Shown here in pieces: positions 1 to 10,135 of a stretch of 64,000 bases of DNA (positions within the stretch are counted from its first letter, which is position 1; each line of letters starts with the position of its first letter). This DNA is from Monomorium pharaonis (lineage: Eukaryota; Arthropoda; Insecta; Hymenoptera; Formicidae). The translations under genes were made by a program, and so were the position numbers. The notes under the pieces were generated by a model. That model searched no databases, was not told where the DNA came from, and saw nothing but the letters and a program-made list of their open reading frames with translations. The stretch is taken from NCBI RefSeq assembly GCF_013373865.1, contig NC_050469.1, positions 18,239,046 to 18,303,045 of the forward strand. Direction: 5' to 3'.

Positions 1-930
1 AACGATTTTTCCTTCACCAAAATTTTATTTGAAGCGTAGTTTTTGAGTTATAAGCCAAAATAGTTAACGAATTTCGCGTCGAGTACAGAAGGCAGGCAGG
101 CGTGGCGCGCCACGAGCGTAACGCGGGCGCGGCTGACTATCCGCGTCAGCTGACGGGTGATTACCACCGCGTAAGTCGTTAACTATTTTATCTTATAACA
201 TAAAATTATGCTTTAAATAAAATTTTGGTAAAGAAAAGATTGTCTTGGAATTATGTTAGGAATACGTATTTCTTAAAATCATTGTAATAATCCAAAGTTG
301 TTCCGGATCGCCGGCCGTCGGACGCTGCAACCAGCTGATTGCTACACGCGACGTGTTTGTATGCCGTGTTTCTGTAAGAGAGAGCAAGAGAGAGAGAAAG
401 TGTGTGCGTGCGTGTATATGAACGTCTTTCCCCCTCACCCCCCTTCTCTGTCTCTCACTCTTTCTCTCTCTTTTTTACACAAACACGGCATACATACACA
501 CATCGCGTCTAGCAATCAGCTGGTTGCAGCGTCTGACGCACAAACACTCATACAATCTCTCATTTAATTACTCACACACCTGCTCACTCACCTTGTAGCA
601 GCGTAGCCAATCTTCATGCTTATGAACAATTATTAGAGATGGTTGTTAAAGATGCGCGACACATCCAAACTTTCTCGCTTTTACTAATTACACTTAATTG
701 ACGCAATAAAAATTACGGGTTTACTGTTTATTTACTCACTACCGATTTCCAAAAATTACTTTACTCACCGTTTTCAAAAATTACTTTAAAAGAAACGCGA
801 ATGCGAATAGCGCAGGACTCGACGCGAAGCGACGGACCGCAGAGACTGCACGACGATGACCACAAGGGTTATGGCCATCACATAATGCCAGGCAACAGGC
901 AATAGGAACAGGAAATAAAGAAAGAGAGAA
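1..930. repeat. Left arm of a ~17.5 kb inverted-repeat structure
   Basis: Positions 1-390 are the reverse complement of about 17,046-17,424, and 478-930 of about 11,680-12,130. Landmarks repeated on both sides include the pair accaaaattttatttgaag and ataaaattttggtaaagg, and the block around ggcaacaggcaataggaaca. The right copy runs about 60 bp further and ends ...GACCCTG next to TA, so the outer left end should lie about 60 bp before the window. A GA/CT-rich patch at 375-470 marks the spot where the right arm holds a retrotransposon. Two DD41D transposase genes lie inside, so a Tc1/mariner-type origin is likely but inferred. Confidence 0.75.
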
Positions 931-1097
931 AGAGAAAACCCCCGCGACGAATCGCGAACGTCGCGCACGCTACGACGAATCGCGAACAACGAGGGGGCGA
1001 GGAGGGTGCATCGACCACCCGCGAAGATCATATAAATTAGACGCACGATCGATGCCGCAATTAATAACTCTGCGACTATTAATAAGGGCGAAGAAGA

Positions 1098-2171
1098 TAT
1101 GGCAGCGTACACAAGTCAAGAGTACTACGACATGATGATGGCACTTGGCGAGTGTCACGGGCAGCCGTACCCTGCTGCAAGAAGATAAGCCGAATTGTTT
1201 CCACACCGAAGACATCCATCGGGTCATGTCAAACATACAGCAGCTCAAAGATTTCATGATACTGGCAGTCTCCTGCCAAACAAACATGACACTGGGAGAG
1301 ATCGCAATGTTAGAAATGTACGGAACACGGAGAAAGTGTTACGTGCTTTCGAGAATAATCCCGAAACGAGTATTCGGGTAATTGCTCGAGAACAACACTT
1401 ATCTTGGTCAGCCGTACAAAAGATATTAAAAGAAGAAAAGTTGCACGCGTTTCATTATACACGCGTGCAACATTTACGACTAGCAGATTGCCCTGCAAGA
1501 TGAATGTTTTGCGAAAATTTTCTGCGAAACATCGATCGAGATCCTCGATATTCCTCCGGTGTAATATTCAGCGATAAATCACGCAAGAAAGAATTTTTAA
1601 TGTGCATAATATGCACTTTTGGAGCGGAGAAAATTCCAGAGTCACGCGACTCCGAAATTTTCAAATTCGTTGGAAACTTAATATGTGGGCTGGAATAAGA
1701 GGCACTGAGATACTTGGTTCAGTTATTCCTCCCAGACATTTTAACTGGAAGAACGTTGATTTTTTAACAGAAAATTTACCAGATTTCCTAGAAAATGTAC
1801 CATTATTTGAAAGAAACAAGATTATTTTTCAACAAGACGGTGCTGGGCCACACAACGCCAGAATCGTTACAAATTACTTAAACAAACATTTTCCCGGACG
1901 ATGGATAGATCGGTACGGCCCGATACGTTGGCCCGCAAGATCTCCGGATCTTAATCCTGTGGACTTTTTCTTATGGGAATATTGTAAGGAAGTAATTTCT
2001 AAAACGCTTCCCGAAGATATCGAAGACCTAGAGACAAGATTACGATTTGCTGTTTGGGATATCGAAGAAGAAGTAATAGAGAACGTCGAAAGAAATTTAT
2101 TAAAACGCATGAGAGCTTGCGTTAGGATGGATGGCGAGCATTTTGAGCATCTACTTAAAAAAATGTTTTAA
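1098..2171 (+). pseudogene. Decayed DD41D (rosa-type) transposase
   Basis: This is a Tc1/mariner-superfamily transposase relic. A start at 1098 (MAAYTSQEYYDMMMALGE) runs into a stop near 1185. Homology continues in a second frame to a stop at 1501-1503 and then through further shifts. The last 190 codons (1602-2171) are open and hold IIFQQDGAGPHNA and WPARSPDLNPVDFFLW, with 41 residues between the second and third catalytic Asp, the DD41D signature. The first catalytic segment reads FSDKS where FSDES is expected and is followed by a deletion. At least three frame breaks make it non-functional. It lies just inside the large left arm, so it may be the original transposase of that structure (inference). 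Confidence 0.85.
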
Positions 2172-2691
2172 CCAATCCGCTCTTTTCAGAGCGACCAATA
2201 CATTTCGACAATGGAACATCTCTCATGAGCAGAATAAAATTAAATTTTCTCAAATGTAATTTATTAATTACATTATTCTTGCGATGACTGACACTTTTGT
2301 ATCGTAACTGCAATAGTTTCGAAAACGTAATAACGTATAACACATGCTTTTTAAAATAATAATTATTTATTACAATTAGAAATGGTTATTAATTATAATA
2401 AATAATTAATTTTTTTAAGTACATCATATGTTTATGTCTTCTACCGTATTCGCAATGAAAAGGTTTTAGCCAATCATTTGTTTTATCTCGCCGTTCGCAT
2501 CAATCACGCGCCACGCAGCCAAGAGTGCGGCGCCGCAGACAGCAACAGTCGCGACCGCGACTTCTACCACGCCGTCGCACCTAGAGAGACTATAAAGAGA
2601 GTGAAGCGGATCGTGTTCCCTATTCTGATTGGTTCCGCCATTTCCTGCTGAATACTTCCGGAATATGCATATATATATGTATATACATATA
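2172..2691. other. Interior remnant between two DD41D elements
   Basis: No gene seen. About 2172-2450 is AT-rich. About 2500-2640 is GC-rich, and its block gagagactataaagagagtg near 2585 is the reverse complement of a block near 11,530. The large inverted repeat therefore resumes here, inside the decayed transposase. The last bases before 2692 are a short (AT)n/TATATA stretch that received the next transposon. Confidence 0.55.
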
Positions 2692-3060
2692 CAGGGTGGG
2701 CCATTTTAAAAAATACAGTCAATTTTCTCGTAAACTAAGCGAAATATCGAAAAATGGTTCAGACATGTGTTGCATGGTTTCGAAGGGGCTATAAGATGGT
2801 GCCATTGGTTTGACCTTGGATAATCATTTGAGGGTCACGTGAAGGTCACCTCAATTTTTTTAAATGGAACCCCCTATTTTTTATTACATATTCTTGTAGC
2901 TGACCTCGAGAGCTTTCCAAAACACTACAGTCAAATGTATTTTCATTGTGTACTTTTCGAGTTATAAAGCTCGAAAGTTGTAACATTTTGATAAAAATAC
3001 AAAATATCTCTTAAAATATTCACTTTCCGATAGTCTTATTTTACATGCTCCGACTAATCA

Positions 3061-3407
3061 AGGCAAGATACGAACGCGGATCCAGCCAGTCAAGGCAAGA
3101 TACGAACGCGGATCCAGCCAGTCAAGGCAAGATACGAACGCGGATCCAGCCAGTCAAGGCAAGATACGAACACTGATCCAGCCAGTCAAGGCAAGATACG
3201 AACACTGATCCAGCCAGTCAAGGCAAGATACGAACACTGATCCAGCCAGTCAAGGCAAGATACGAACACTGATCCAGCCAGTCAAGGCAAGATACGAACG
3301 CGGATCCAGCCAGTCAAGGCAAGATACGAACACTGATCCAGCCAGTCAAGGCAAGATACGAACGCGGATCCAGCCAGTCAAGGCAAGATACGAACACTGA
3401 TCCAGCC
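3061..3407 (+). repeat. Left subterminal 32-bp tandem array (11 units)
   Basis: The unit is ggatccagccagtcaaggca followed by agatacgaac and two variable bases. Units come in two forms, GCG and ACT, just before gatcc. From the outer end inward the order is GCG x3, ACT x4, GCG, ACT, GCG, ACT. The array belongs to the terminal inverted repeat. Repeated subterminal motifs in transposons of this superfamily often bind transposase; that role here is inferred. Confidence 0.9.
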
Positions 3408-3657
3408 AATAACCATTTGTGCATTATTATCATATCCCTCTGTATGTCCCTGTAAGATTATCACCATCTCCTTATCTGACGTCGCCCGACTTTTTCTTAT
3501 GAATATACCTGAAATAACAACAACGTTGGCGTTTGCTTGTACACGACAATTTTCAGGTATATTCATAAGAAAAAGTCGGGCGACGTCAGATAAGGAGATG
3601 GTGATAATCTTACAGGGACATACAGAGGGATATGATAATAATGCACAAATGGTTATT
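3408..3657. repeat. Near-perfect palindrome carrying an antisense transposase fragment
   Basis: The arms are 3408-3514 and 3551-3657 (107 bp each) with a 36-bp loop. The loop plus the start of the right arm (about 3519-3588) is an inverted copy of transposase codons at about 4598-4667, the region around the third catalytic Asp, with a few changes (for example ttatgaata against ttatgggga). The rest of the stem has no match I can see elsewhere in the window. A transcript crossing it would fold into a long hairpin. It also extends the transposase reading frame upstream to 3499, adding 82 codons that look non-native. Confidence 0.9.
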
Positions 3658-3744
3658 ATACTTACTAAAGGAAAAATCTGTATACAAATTATCAATTGTA
3701 TCCCTTCATTATCGCTCAAGGATTTTGCAACTACGGAAAAAATA

Positions 3745-4809
3745 ATGCCAGACTATTCACCCTCGGAGATCATTGATATTATTCTCATTCTTGGAGAATG
3801 TCATTTAAATTATCACGAAGCTTCGCGAGTTTACCGAGATCGGTATCCTGAAAGGGAAAGACACCCCAATCCTGCTTTAATCCGAAACCTCGAACGAAGA
3901 GCTCGTGAAGGTGATCTCAAACGTAAAAGGAAAGATCATGTGTATGATGAAAATGACAATCGTGTGGTCACGCTCCTGGCAGCAATTCATCTCAATCCTC
4001 ATGTTAGTCAACGGATTTTGGCAAGGGAACTAGGTATTCCAAGATCAACAATTAGGAGGATTATGAAGAAACTTAAATACCATCCCTACCACATAACGTT
4101 GACACAAGCTCTGAGTCAAAGGGATATGCAATTGCGTATCCAATTTTGTCAATGGGCACAACAAATGATCAGAGCTGAACAAAATTTTTTCAATTTTGTC
4201 ATGTTCTCTGATGAGTCGACATTTAAAAATAATGGTGAGCTAAATAGGCATAATTGTCACTATTGGTCAGATGTTAATCCCCATTGGCATAGACCAATAG
4301 ATAATCAGAATCGTTGGAGTATCAATGTTTGGTGCGGAATTGTGAATGGGTATTTGATTGGTCCCTATTTCTTTGACGGAAATGTCAACGGGGAAAACTT
4401 TCTGGCATTTCTTAGAGATGATTTACCACAATTACTTGAAAACGTTGACCTGCAAACACGCCAGAGGTTATGGATACAACTCGATGGCGCGCCACCTCAC
4501 TATACAAGATATGTGAGAGATTACCTGAATGAAACGTATAATGACAGATGGATTGGACGAGGTGGCCCCGTCGCGTGGCCTGCACGATCTCCTGATCTGA
4601 CGTCGCCCGACTTTTTCTTATGGGGATACCTGAAAAATGTCGTGTACGAGCAAACGCCTACAACAAGAGAAAATATGATAGAAAGGATACGAGAAGCTTG
4701 CAGAAGAATAACGCGCGATATGTTACTCAAGACAGTAAGACATTTCCAAGATAGGTTGGCATTATGTATCCAAGCCAATGGAGACAACTTCGAACAATTG
4801 ATTCGATAA
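3745..4809 (+). CDS. DD41D (rosa-type) transposase, 354 aa
   Basis: The enzyme should cut and paste the surrounding element at TA sites in the nucleus. I chose the ATG at 3745 because the protein then begins MPDYSPSEIIDIILILGE, matching the usual N-terminal helix-turn-helix region with a conserved RYPER segment. The frame is open back to 3499, but that extension is encoded by the palindrome and looks accidental. A second helix-turn-helix (LARELGIPRSTIRRIMKKL) follows at about residues 90-110. The catalytic Asp residues are D156 (MFSDEST), D247 (LDGAPPH) and D289 (SPDFFLWGYLK), with 41 residues between the last two. The length is normal for the family and there are no internal stops, so the gene could be active. 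Confidence 0.9.
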   Translation: MPDYSPSEIIDIILILGECHLNYHEASRVYRDRYPERERHPNPALIRNLERRAREGDLKRKRKDHVYDENDNRVVTLLAAIHLNPHVSQRILARELGIPRSTIRRIMKKLKYHPYHITLTQALSQRDMQLRIQFCQWAQQMIRAEQNFFNFVMFSDESTFKNNGELNRHNCHYWSDVNPHWHRPIDNQNRWSINVWCGIVNGYLIGPYFFDGNVNGENFLAFLRDDLPQLLENVDLQTRQRLWIQLDGAPPHYTRYVRDYLNETYNDRWIGRGGPVAWPARSPDLTSPDFFLWGYLKNVVYEQTPTTRENMIERIREACRRITRDMLLKTVRHFQDRLALCIQANGDNFEQLIR

Positions 4810-5320
4810 ATCTTTATTGACTGGATCATTCTCGATTTTGCCTTCGGTGGCGGGATTCTTCTTGATCTTACTTTAGTTGACAGAACCATCAACGATCTTG
4901 CCTTGACTGGCTGGATCCGTGTTCGTATCTTGCCTTGACTGGCTGGATCCGCGTTCGTATCTTGCCTTGACTGGCTGGATCAGTGTTCGTATCTTGCCTT
5001 GACTGGCTGGATCCGCGTTCGTATCTTGCCTTGACTGGCTGGATCAGTGTTCGTATCTTGCCTTGACTGGCTGGATCCGCGTTCGTATCTTGCCTTGACT
5101 GGCTGGATCAGTGTTCGTATCTTGCCTTGATTGGCTGGATCAGTGTTCGTATCTTGCCTTGACTGGCTGGATCAGTGTTCGTATCTTGCCTTGACTGGCT
5201 GGATCAGTGTTCGTATCTTGCCTTGACTGGCTGGATCCGCGTTCGTATCTTGCCTTGACTGGCTGGATCCGCGTTCGTATCTTGCCTTGACTGGCTGGAT
5301 CCGCGTTCGTATCTTGCCTT
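4810..5320 (-). repeat. Right subterminal 32-bp array with decayed inner units
   Basis: Thirteen clear 32-bp units occupy about 4905-5320, read on the reverse strand. From the outer end inward the variants run GCG x3, ACT x4, GCG, ACT, GCG, ACT, exactly as in the left array. Two more units follow beyond the terminal repeat. Between the transposase stop (4807-4809) and 4905 the sequence still shows diverged units such as tgactggatcattctcgat, so the array once began right after the gene. Confidence 0.85.
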
Positions 5321-5688
5321 GATTAGTCGGAGCATGTAAAATAAGACTATCGGAAAGTGAATATTTTAAGAGATATTTTGTATTTTTATCAAAATGTTAC
5401 AACTTTCGAGCTTTATAACTCGAAAAGTACACAATGAAAATACATTTGACTGTAGTGTTTTGGAAAGCTCTCGAGGTCAGCTACAAGAATATGTAATAAA
5501 AAATAGGGGGTTCCATTTAAAAAAATTGAGGTGACCTTCACGTGACCCTCAAATGATTATCCAAGGTCAAACCAATGGCACCATCTTATAGCCCCTTCGA
5601 AACCATGCAACACATGTCTGAACCATTTTTCGATATTTCGCTTAGTTTACGAGAAAATTGACTGTATTTTTTAAAATGGCCCACCCTG

Positions 5689-6128
5689 TATATACACATC
5701 CATACAATACAAGTTGTGCAAGCGTGAAATGCTTGTCAAATTACGAAAGTCTCCGCGGTATTAATATAAATTATAAATAATAGTGTATAATGTGAAAGAC
5801 ATTCAAATATCTCCAGTATTTATATACAAAAAAGAAAATAAATATTATATAAGGTAAGTTTAGTATTTAATATATTATAAAGAACATTGTTTTGTACATT
5901 GTATACGCAAAATCCTAACCTTAAAATGTTGGTTTTATTTTAAATAAATTCATACATTTACGAATTTTTATTACGTAGTAATTCATCTGACTATAATTTT
6001 TGTAGTTTAAAAAATAAACATTAATATTTTATATTGTACAAAATTATTAAATAACATTAAACTTTTTTTTATACAGACTTATCTACATTACACAGTGTTA
6101 TCAATTATATATATTATTTTGTACTTAG
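5689..6128. other. AT-rich region before the THAP exon
   Basis: No gene seen. The stretch is AT-rich with poly-T runs. It probably contains the promoter, 5' leader or an upstream intron of the THAP/P-element gene: ttttgtacttag directly precedes the ATG at 6129 and could be a splice acceptor. Confidence 0.35.
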
Positions 6129-6281
6129 ATGACAGGTTGCGCAGCAAACAACTGCAAAAATAAAAGCGAGTACGGAGTAAAAATGTTTTGCTTTCCTTCA
6201 GACCCATATCGAAGAGCTGTATGGATAAATAAAGTTGGGCAACAAAACTGGGTTTCAAAGAAACGTCCAGTATTATGTGAG
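6129..6281 (+). CDS. Exon 1: N-terminal part of the THAP zinc finger
   Basis: Fifty-one codons beginning MTGCAANNCKNKSEYGVKMF. It supplies the first two Cys of the C2CH finger (C-x4-C form), the FPSDP segment and the invariant Trp. The exon ends at VLCE before the donor gtaatt at 6282. The third Cys is here; the partner His is on exon 2. Confidence 0.8.
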
Positions 6282-6402
6282 GTAATTTGTTTTAATTATG
6301 ATTTGTTATTTATAAAGTATATAAGTTAGTTTAATATGTAATTTATTAAATAATATAATTGCAGTAATATAATAATTAAATAATGCAAATTAAATGATAC
6401 AT

Positions 6403-6551
6403 CCCACACAGCACAGGATATCGCGATATCCACCAGATATCCGAGGAATATCGCTATAGGACATCGCCGTAGGACATCCATAGGATCACAATATGTCCAA
6501 TTGGATATCCGGATGACCTGGGGATATTCTCAGGATAAAGTGCTGTGTGGG
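6403..6551. mobile_element. 149-bp MITE with CCCACACAGCAC ends
   Basis: Terminal repeats are CCCACACAGCAC and GTGCTGTGTGGG, flanked by AT on both sides (6401-6402, 6552-6553). It lies in intron 1 of the THAP gene and is rich in short GGATATC-like motifs. It is non-coding and belongs to the CCC...GGG group with 2-bp duplications seen elsewhere in the window. Confidence 0.8.
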
Positions 6552-6883
6552 ATATATCCAAAAGTAACGTTATTAATAAGAGATATTACGTATAACAAAT
6601 TTGTGTTATTATTTATTTTGTACAATTATTGTTAATAAATAGAAACATCATACAGTCACGTCTAAATCTTTTATGTGGAATAAAATACTTGTATAAATTT
6701 TACAAGCTAAAGCTAAAATAATAAATCCATAAAAGATCCAGTTGCGACCGTTTAAGGCTTATATTTATCAATTCAAGGTTCGATTGCTTTATTGATTCAA
6801 TGTTTAATTCAAACAGTCAAGATATATTTTCTTTATTGTTTTTTTTGTATTTTATTTATTATTATTTTATATTGTTATACTAA

Positions 6884-7019
6884 GGCCCGGTTCTACAACT
6901 TAATTTAACCGAAGTTTAACTAACCGTATCTAATAGGAGATATTGTTTCATATAAAACAAATTCATCTGTTGGATACAGTTAGTTAAACTTCGGTTAAAT
7001 TAAGTTGTAGAACCGGGTC
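6884..7019. mobile_element. 136-bp hairpin MITE, PIF/Harbinger-like
   Basis: Near-palindromic: the left arm gcccggttctacaacttaat is mirrored by attaagttgtagaaccgggt. TAA flanks both ends (6881-6883, 7020-7022), a 3-bp duplication of the type used by PIF/Harbinger elements. It is in intron 1 of the THAP gene. A related element with TTA duplication is at 62,187. Confidence 0.75.
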
Positions 7020-7141
7020 TAAGTATTAATAATGGATATTTTATTGTTTAGAAAATAATTTATTTAAAAAATATTTAAGCTGTTTTCAAATCTAACAGTA
7101 TTTTACAATAATGCAGTAATTTTTATATCTTATTTTTTCAG

Positions 7142-7283
7142 TATCATTTTGCAATAGATGCATTTGAGAAAGAACGAGTAGATGGAACCAAAAAATTAAA
7201 ACAACATGCAATTCCAACCATTTTTGGAAACCTTGTCATTCAAATAACGAATCAACAGAAAATACAAAAGAAAAAAAAAATAG
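7142..7283 (+). CDS. Exon 2: end of the THAP domain
   Basis: Acceptor ttttttcag precedes 7142; donor gtaaaatt follows 7283. It encodes YHFAIDAFEKERVDGTKKL and KQHAIPTIF, the typical C-terminal part of a THAP finger (His of C2CH, then the AVPTIF-like box), followed by a lysine-rich tail. Confidence 0.8.
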
Positions 7284-7369
7284 GTAAAATTAACTAAAAT
7301 AATTAAATTAAAAATATAATGTATTTATAGTCTGTTTTTATTTCAAGATTATCTTAAGTAATGCCTATG

Positions 7370-7475
7370 CTAAAACAGTTATGCTAATACAGTTCTCTGT
7401 GATTGGTTTAGAACATCTTATGATTATAAACATCTTAAATATAAGAACCAACTATGAATACTGGCCTTAGAATAT
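7370..7475. repeat. Fragment related to the ends of the 30,340-38,072 foldback element
   Basis: In intron 2, cttaaatataagaaccaact followed by atgaatactggcctta resembles the right end of the large foldback element at about 38,035-38,073 (cttaaatataagatccgact, then atgaatgccggcc). A short decayed member of that family is the simplest reading. Confidence 0.5.
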
Positions 7476-7545
7476 TTTACAAATTTTACAAAAGATAATA
7501 CTGTATGTTTTGTTTATTTATTAATAAAACGTTTATTTTTCACAA

Positions 7546-7879
7546 GAAGCAAATACTTCAGTAATAGAACCAGTGACAGAAGCAGTAAATGTAGAACCAT
7601 TGATGGAATCAGTAAATGTAGTTCAACGTACTGAAGAAAATGCTTATTTTCCACAAGAGGCAAATACTTCAGTAGTAGAACCAGTGACAGAAGCAGTAAA
7701 TGTAGAACCATTGATGGAATCAGTAAATGTAGTTCAACGTACTGAAGAAAATGCTTATTTTCCACAAGAGGCAAATACTTCAGTAGTAGAACCAATGACA
7801 GAAGCAGTAAATGTAGAACCATTGATGGAATCAGTAAATGTAGTTCAACGTACTGAAGAAAATGCTTATTTTCCACAAG
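7546..7879 (+). repeat. Three 111-bp (37-aa) coding repeats carrying splice-acceptor-like sites
   Basis: Three almost identical 111-bp units encode EANTSVVEPVTEAVNVEPLM followed by ESVNVVQRTEENAYFPQ. The phase-preserving period is visible from the acceptor at 7545-7546 and the matching AGs at 7656-7657, 7767-7768 and 7878-7879. At each boundary ttattttccacaag resembles the real acceptor ttatttttcacaag. The near-identity of the units implies recent expansion. They are acidic and probably unstructured, a linker between the THAP finger and the coiled coil. Confidence 0.85.
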
Positions 7880-10135
7880 AGGCAAATACTTCTACATCGG
7901 CGACCGTCGTTACATGCAATGAAAAAAATTCTAAATGTGAAAAAAAAAGAAGCATTTCAATTTTAAAAACACACGTTTTAAATGACAAAATTGTTAAAGG
8001 CCAATGTACAAAATGTAACAAATTTGAACAACTGTATAAAAAATGCGAAAAATCTAAAATACAAATGAAAAGAATACATAAACAAAAAGAAATGGCTTTT
8101 AAACGGAAAATAAAAACATTAGAGCAATAAGTACGTACTAATGAAAAGATAACAAATTTTAAAATTTTCAGTGTTGATCAAATAAGGTATATGCTCGGAG
8201 AAGTAAAACGAATGCCAAAGTGGTGTGACAAAGCGCTAATTCAAGGTTACAAATTGAAGTTTGTATGCGGATATTCTGGTTATCGTGAATTACTTAAGCA
8301 AGGTTTTCCATTACCTTCCTTAAGAACCTTAACTGAAAAGTTAGATGGTTGGAAATTTACAAGTGGCATTTCAGATGAAATTTTTCAATTCCTACAATTA
8401 AAAGTAAATTCTTTTAAATCTGATAAAGATAAAGATTGTTTAATTGTTTTAGATGAAATAAGCATAACTTCAGGTATTCAATATGATGCTAATGTTGCTG
8501 ACTACGTTGGCTATATTACATTACCTGGTCATAACAGTCGAGAGCTTGCTACACATGGCCTGGTTTTCATGTTAGCAGGCATCTCTCATCGTTGGAAGCA
8601 AATCGTTGCATATTATTTTACAGGAAACAGTACTGATGGAAGTAAATTAAAATTAATAATTCTAGAAATTATAAATAAAGCAGAAAATATTGGTTTATTT
8701 GTTAATGGTATTGTTTCTGATATGGGAGCTCCAAACCAAGCTATGTGGAAAACATTTAATATTAATGTCTCTCGTCATTCCAAAATCCAAAATAAATGCG
8801 TGCATCCATTTCGCAATAATAAATATTTGTACTTTTTTCATGACGTTTGTCATGGAATGAAAAATTTTAAAGAAGGTATGTTGAATCATAAAACGATTAC
8901 AATTCCAGACAATTTTGTAAAAAAATACAATTTACCTTCAAATAAAGCTGACGCTCAGCATTTTCATGAATTACTTGATCAACAAAAAGATACACATTTT
9001 TTATTAGCACCGAAATTGAAATATGATTATTTAGATAGATCGAAACATTTTCAAAAAATGCGCGTTTCAAGTGCTACAAACGTCTTAAGCCACGAAGTCA
9101 GCACAGCTTTAGAATTTTTAAGTAAAGAATGTTCCAAACCAGAATATAAAACAACAGCATGGCTAACTGCATATATATCTCGATGGTTTCAAATTGTAAC
9201 CTCAAGAAATATTTCTATGGCGATAAGTAAAAAAAATGTTCAAAAATTTAACGAAACAATCGATTTTCTTTACGAGTTTATTGAATTTATGACAGGTATA
9301 CATTTTAACGATAAAAATGCTTGGAAGCCATTTCAGAAAGGTATTGTTTTATCTACTATGTCAATAATCGAAATAGTCACTTATTTAATTGAAAAAAGAA
9401 ATTACTGTTTTGTTTTAACAAGTCGATTTACTCAAGATTGTATTGAGAATTTATTTTCGGTTTTACGTTTAAAAAATTCTACGTTGAATGCTCTACAATT
9501 CAAAACTAATTTAAGACTAGTCGCTATTTCTCATTATATGAAAGAAGTTTCTTCTAGCAATTATTCATATGATGGTAGCGATTTTTTACCTGATTTTTTA
9601 AATTCAATTCAAGAAATCAGGAAAAAAAAAAAAAAGTTTATGCAATATTGAAAATGAAAATGTACAAAGAGATGTTGCTCAATTAACTAATATAGATTTA
9701 AATATCTTACATCACATAAGCGGTTATATAATCTCTAGTATGATGAAAAATATAAAAACATGTAAACAATGCATATCATCTTTAGGCACTTATAAAACTA
9801 ATTTAACTAATTACAATGTTCTAACATCTCTGAGACGTTATACAAATACAACCAATACACTCTTTTTTGTTAATGATCGTACTTATAACTTTTTTATTGA
9901 AATGGAGAAAATATTTCGCGCATTTATTGAAAATTGTAGCAGTAAAAATAAAAGACAGTTCTTTGTTTTAAAGTGTCAAGACATTATTTTCTTTGTGCCA
10001 CCGTGTCATAATTTAAAAAGTTATATTATAAAAAGATTTATAACCTTTAGATTAAAAATAAATTCAAGAAAAATGTGCGTTAAAAAAGTTAAGCATTACG
10101 GAAGTAAAACAATGGCTATGCATAATATCGAATAA

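Larger units (their letters stand above)
2692..5688 (+). mobile_element. Complete DD41D (rosa-type) transposon, 2997 bp
   Basis: The ends are CAGGGTGGGCC and GGCCCACCCTG, each flanked by TA (2690-2691 and 5689-5690), the target duplication of the Tc1/mariner superfamily. The terminal inverted repeats are 716 bp (2692-3407 and 4973-5688), of equal length, with no difference noticed where I compared them. That points to a recent insertion. Each repeat contains about 350 bp of unique sequence followed by tandem 32-bp units. Inside are a 107-bp-arm palindrome (3408-3657) and an open transposase gene (3745-4809). It appears to be a potentially autonomous copy nested in the older element. Confidence 0.9.
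6129..10135 (+). pseudogene. THAP/P-element-like transposase gene, three exons, broken
   Basis: P-element transposases bind DNA with a C2CH THAP finger and use GTP and an RNase H-like core. Exon 1 (6129-6281) encodes the start of the finger (MTGCAANNCKN, FCFPSDP). Exon 2 (7142-7283) completes it (CE|YHF, then KQHAIPTIF). Exon 3 starts at 7547. The phases fit exactly: 153 bp, then 142 bp plus two bases give the GAA codon. Exon 3 has three 37-aa repeats, a basic coiled coil, then the P-type core (DEISITSGIQYD, VSDMGAPNQAMWK, FTQDCIENLFSVLR). Two lesions interrupt it: an in-frame TAA at 8128-8130 and a frame change at a 14-A tract (9622-9635), after which the C-terminus runs on to 10135. Terminal repeats of this element were not found. 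Confidence 0.85.

Noticed and set aside
3499..3744. 82-codon N-terminal extension of the DD41D transposase
   Set aside because: Encoded by the palindrome and its antisense fragment; normal family proteins start at the equivalent of the ATG at 3745.
3061..5320. 32-bp repeats resembling a CRISPR array
   Set aside because: Units are directly joined with no unique spacers, lie inside transposon terminal repeats, and the genome is eukaryotic.
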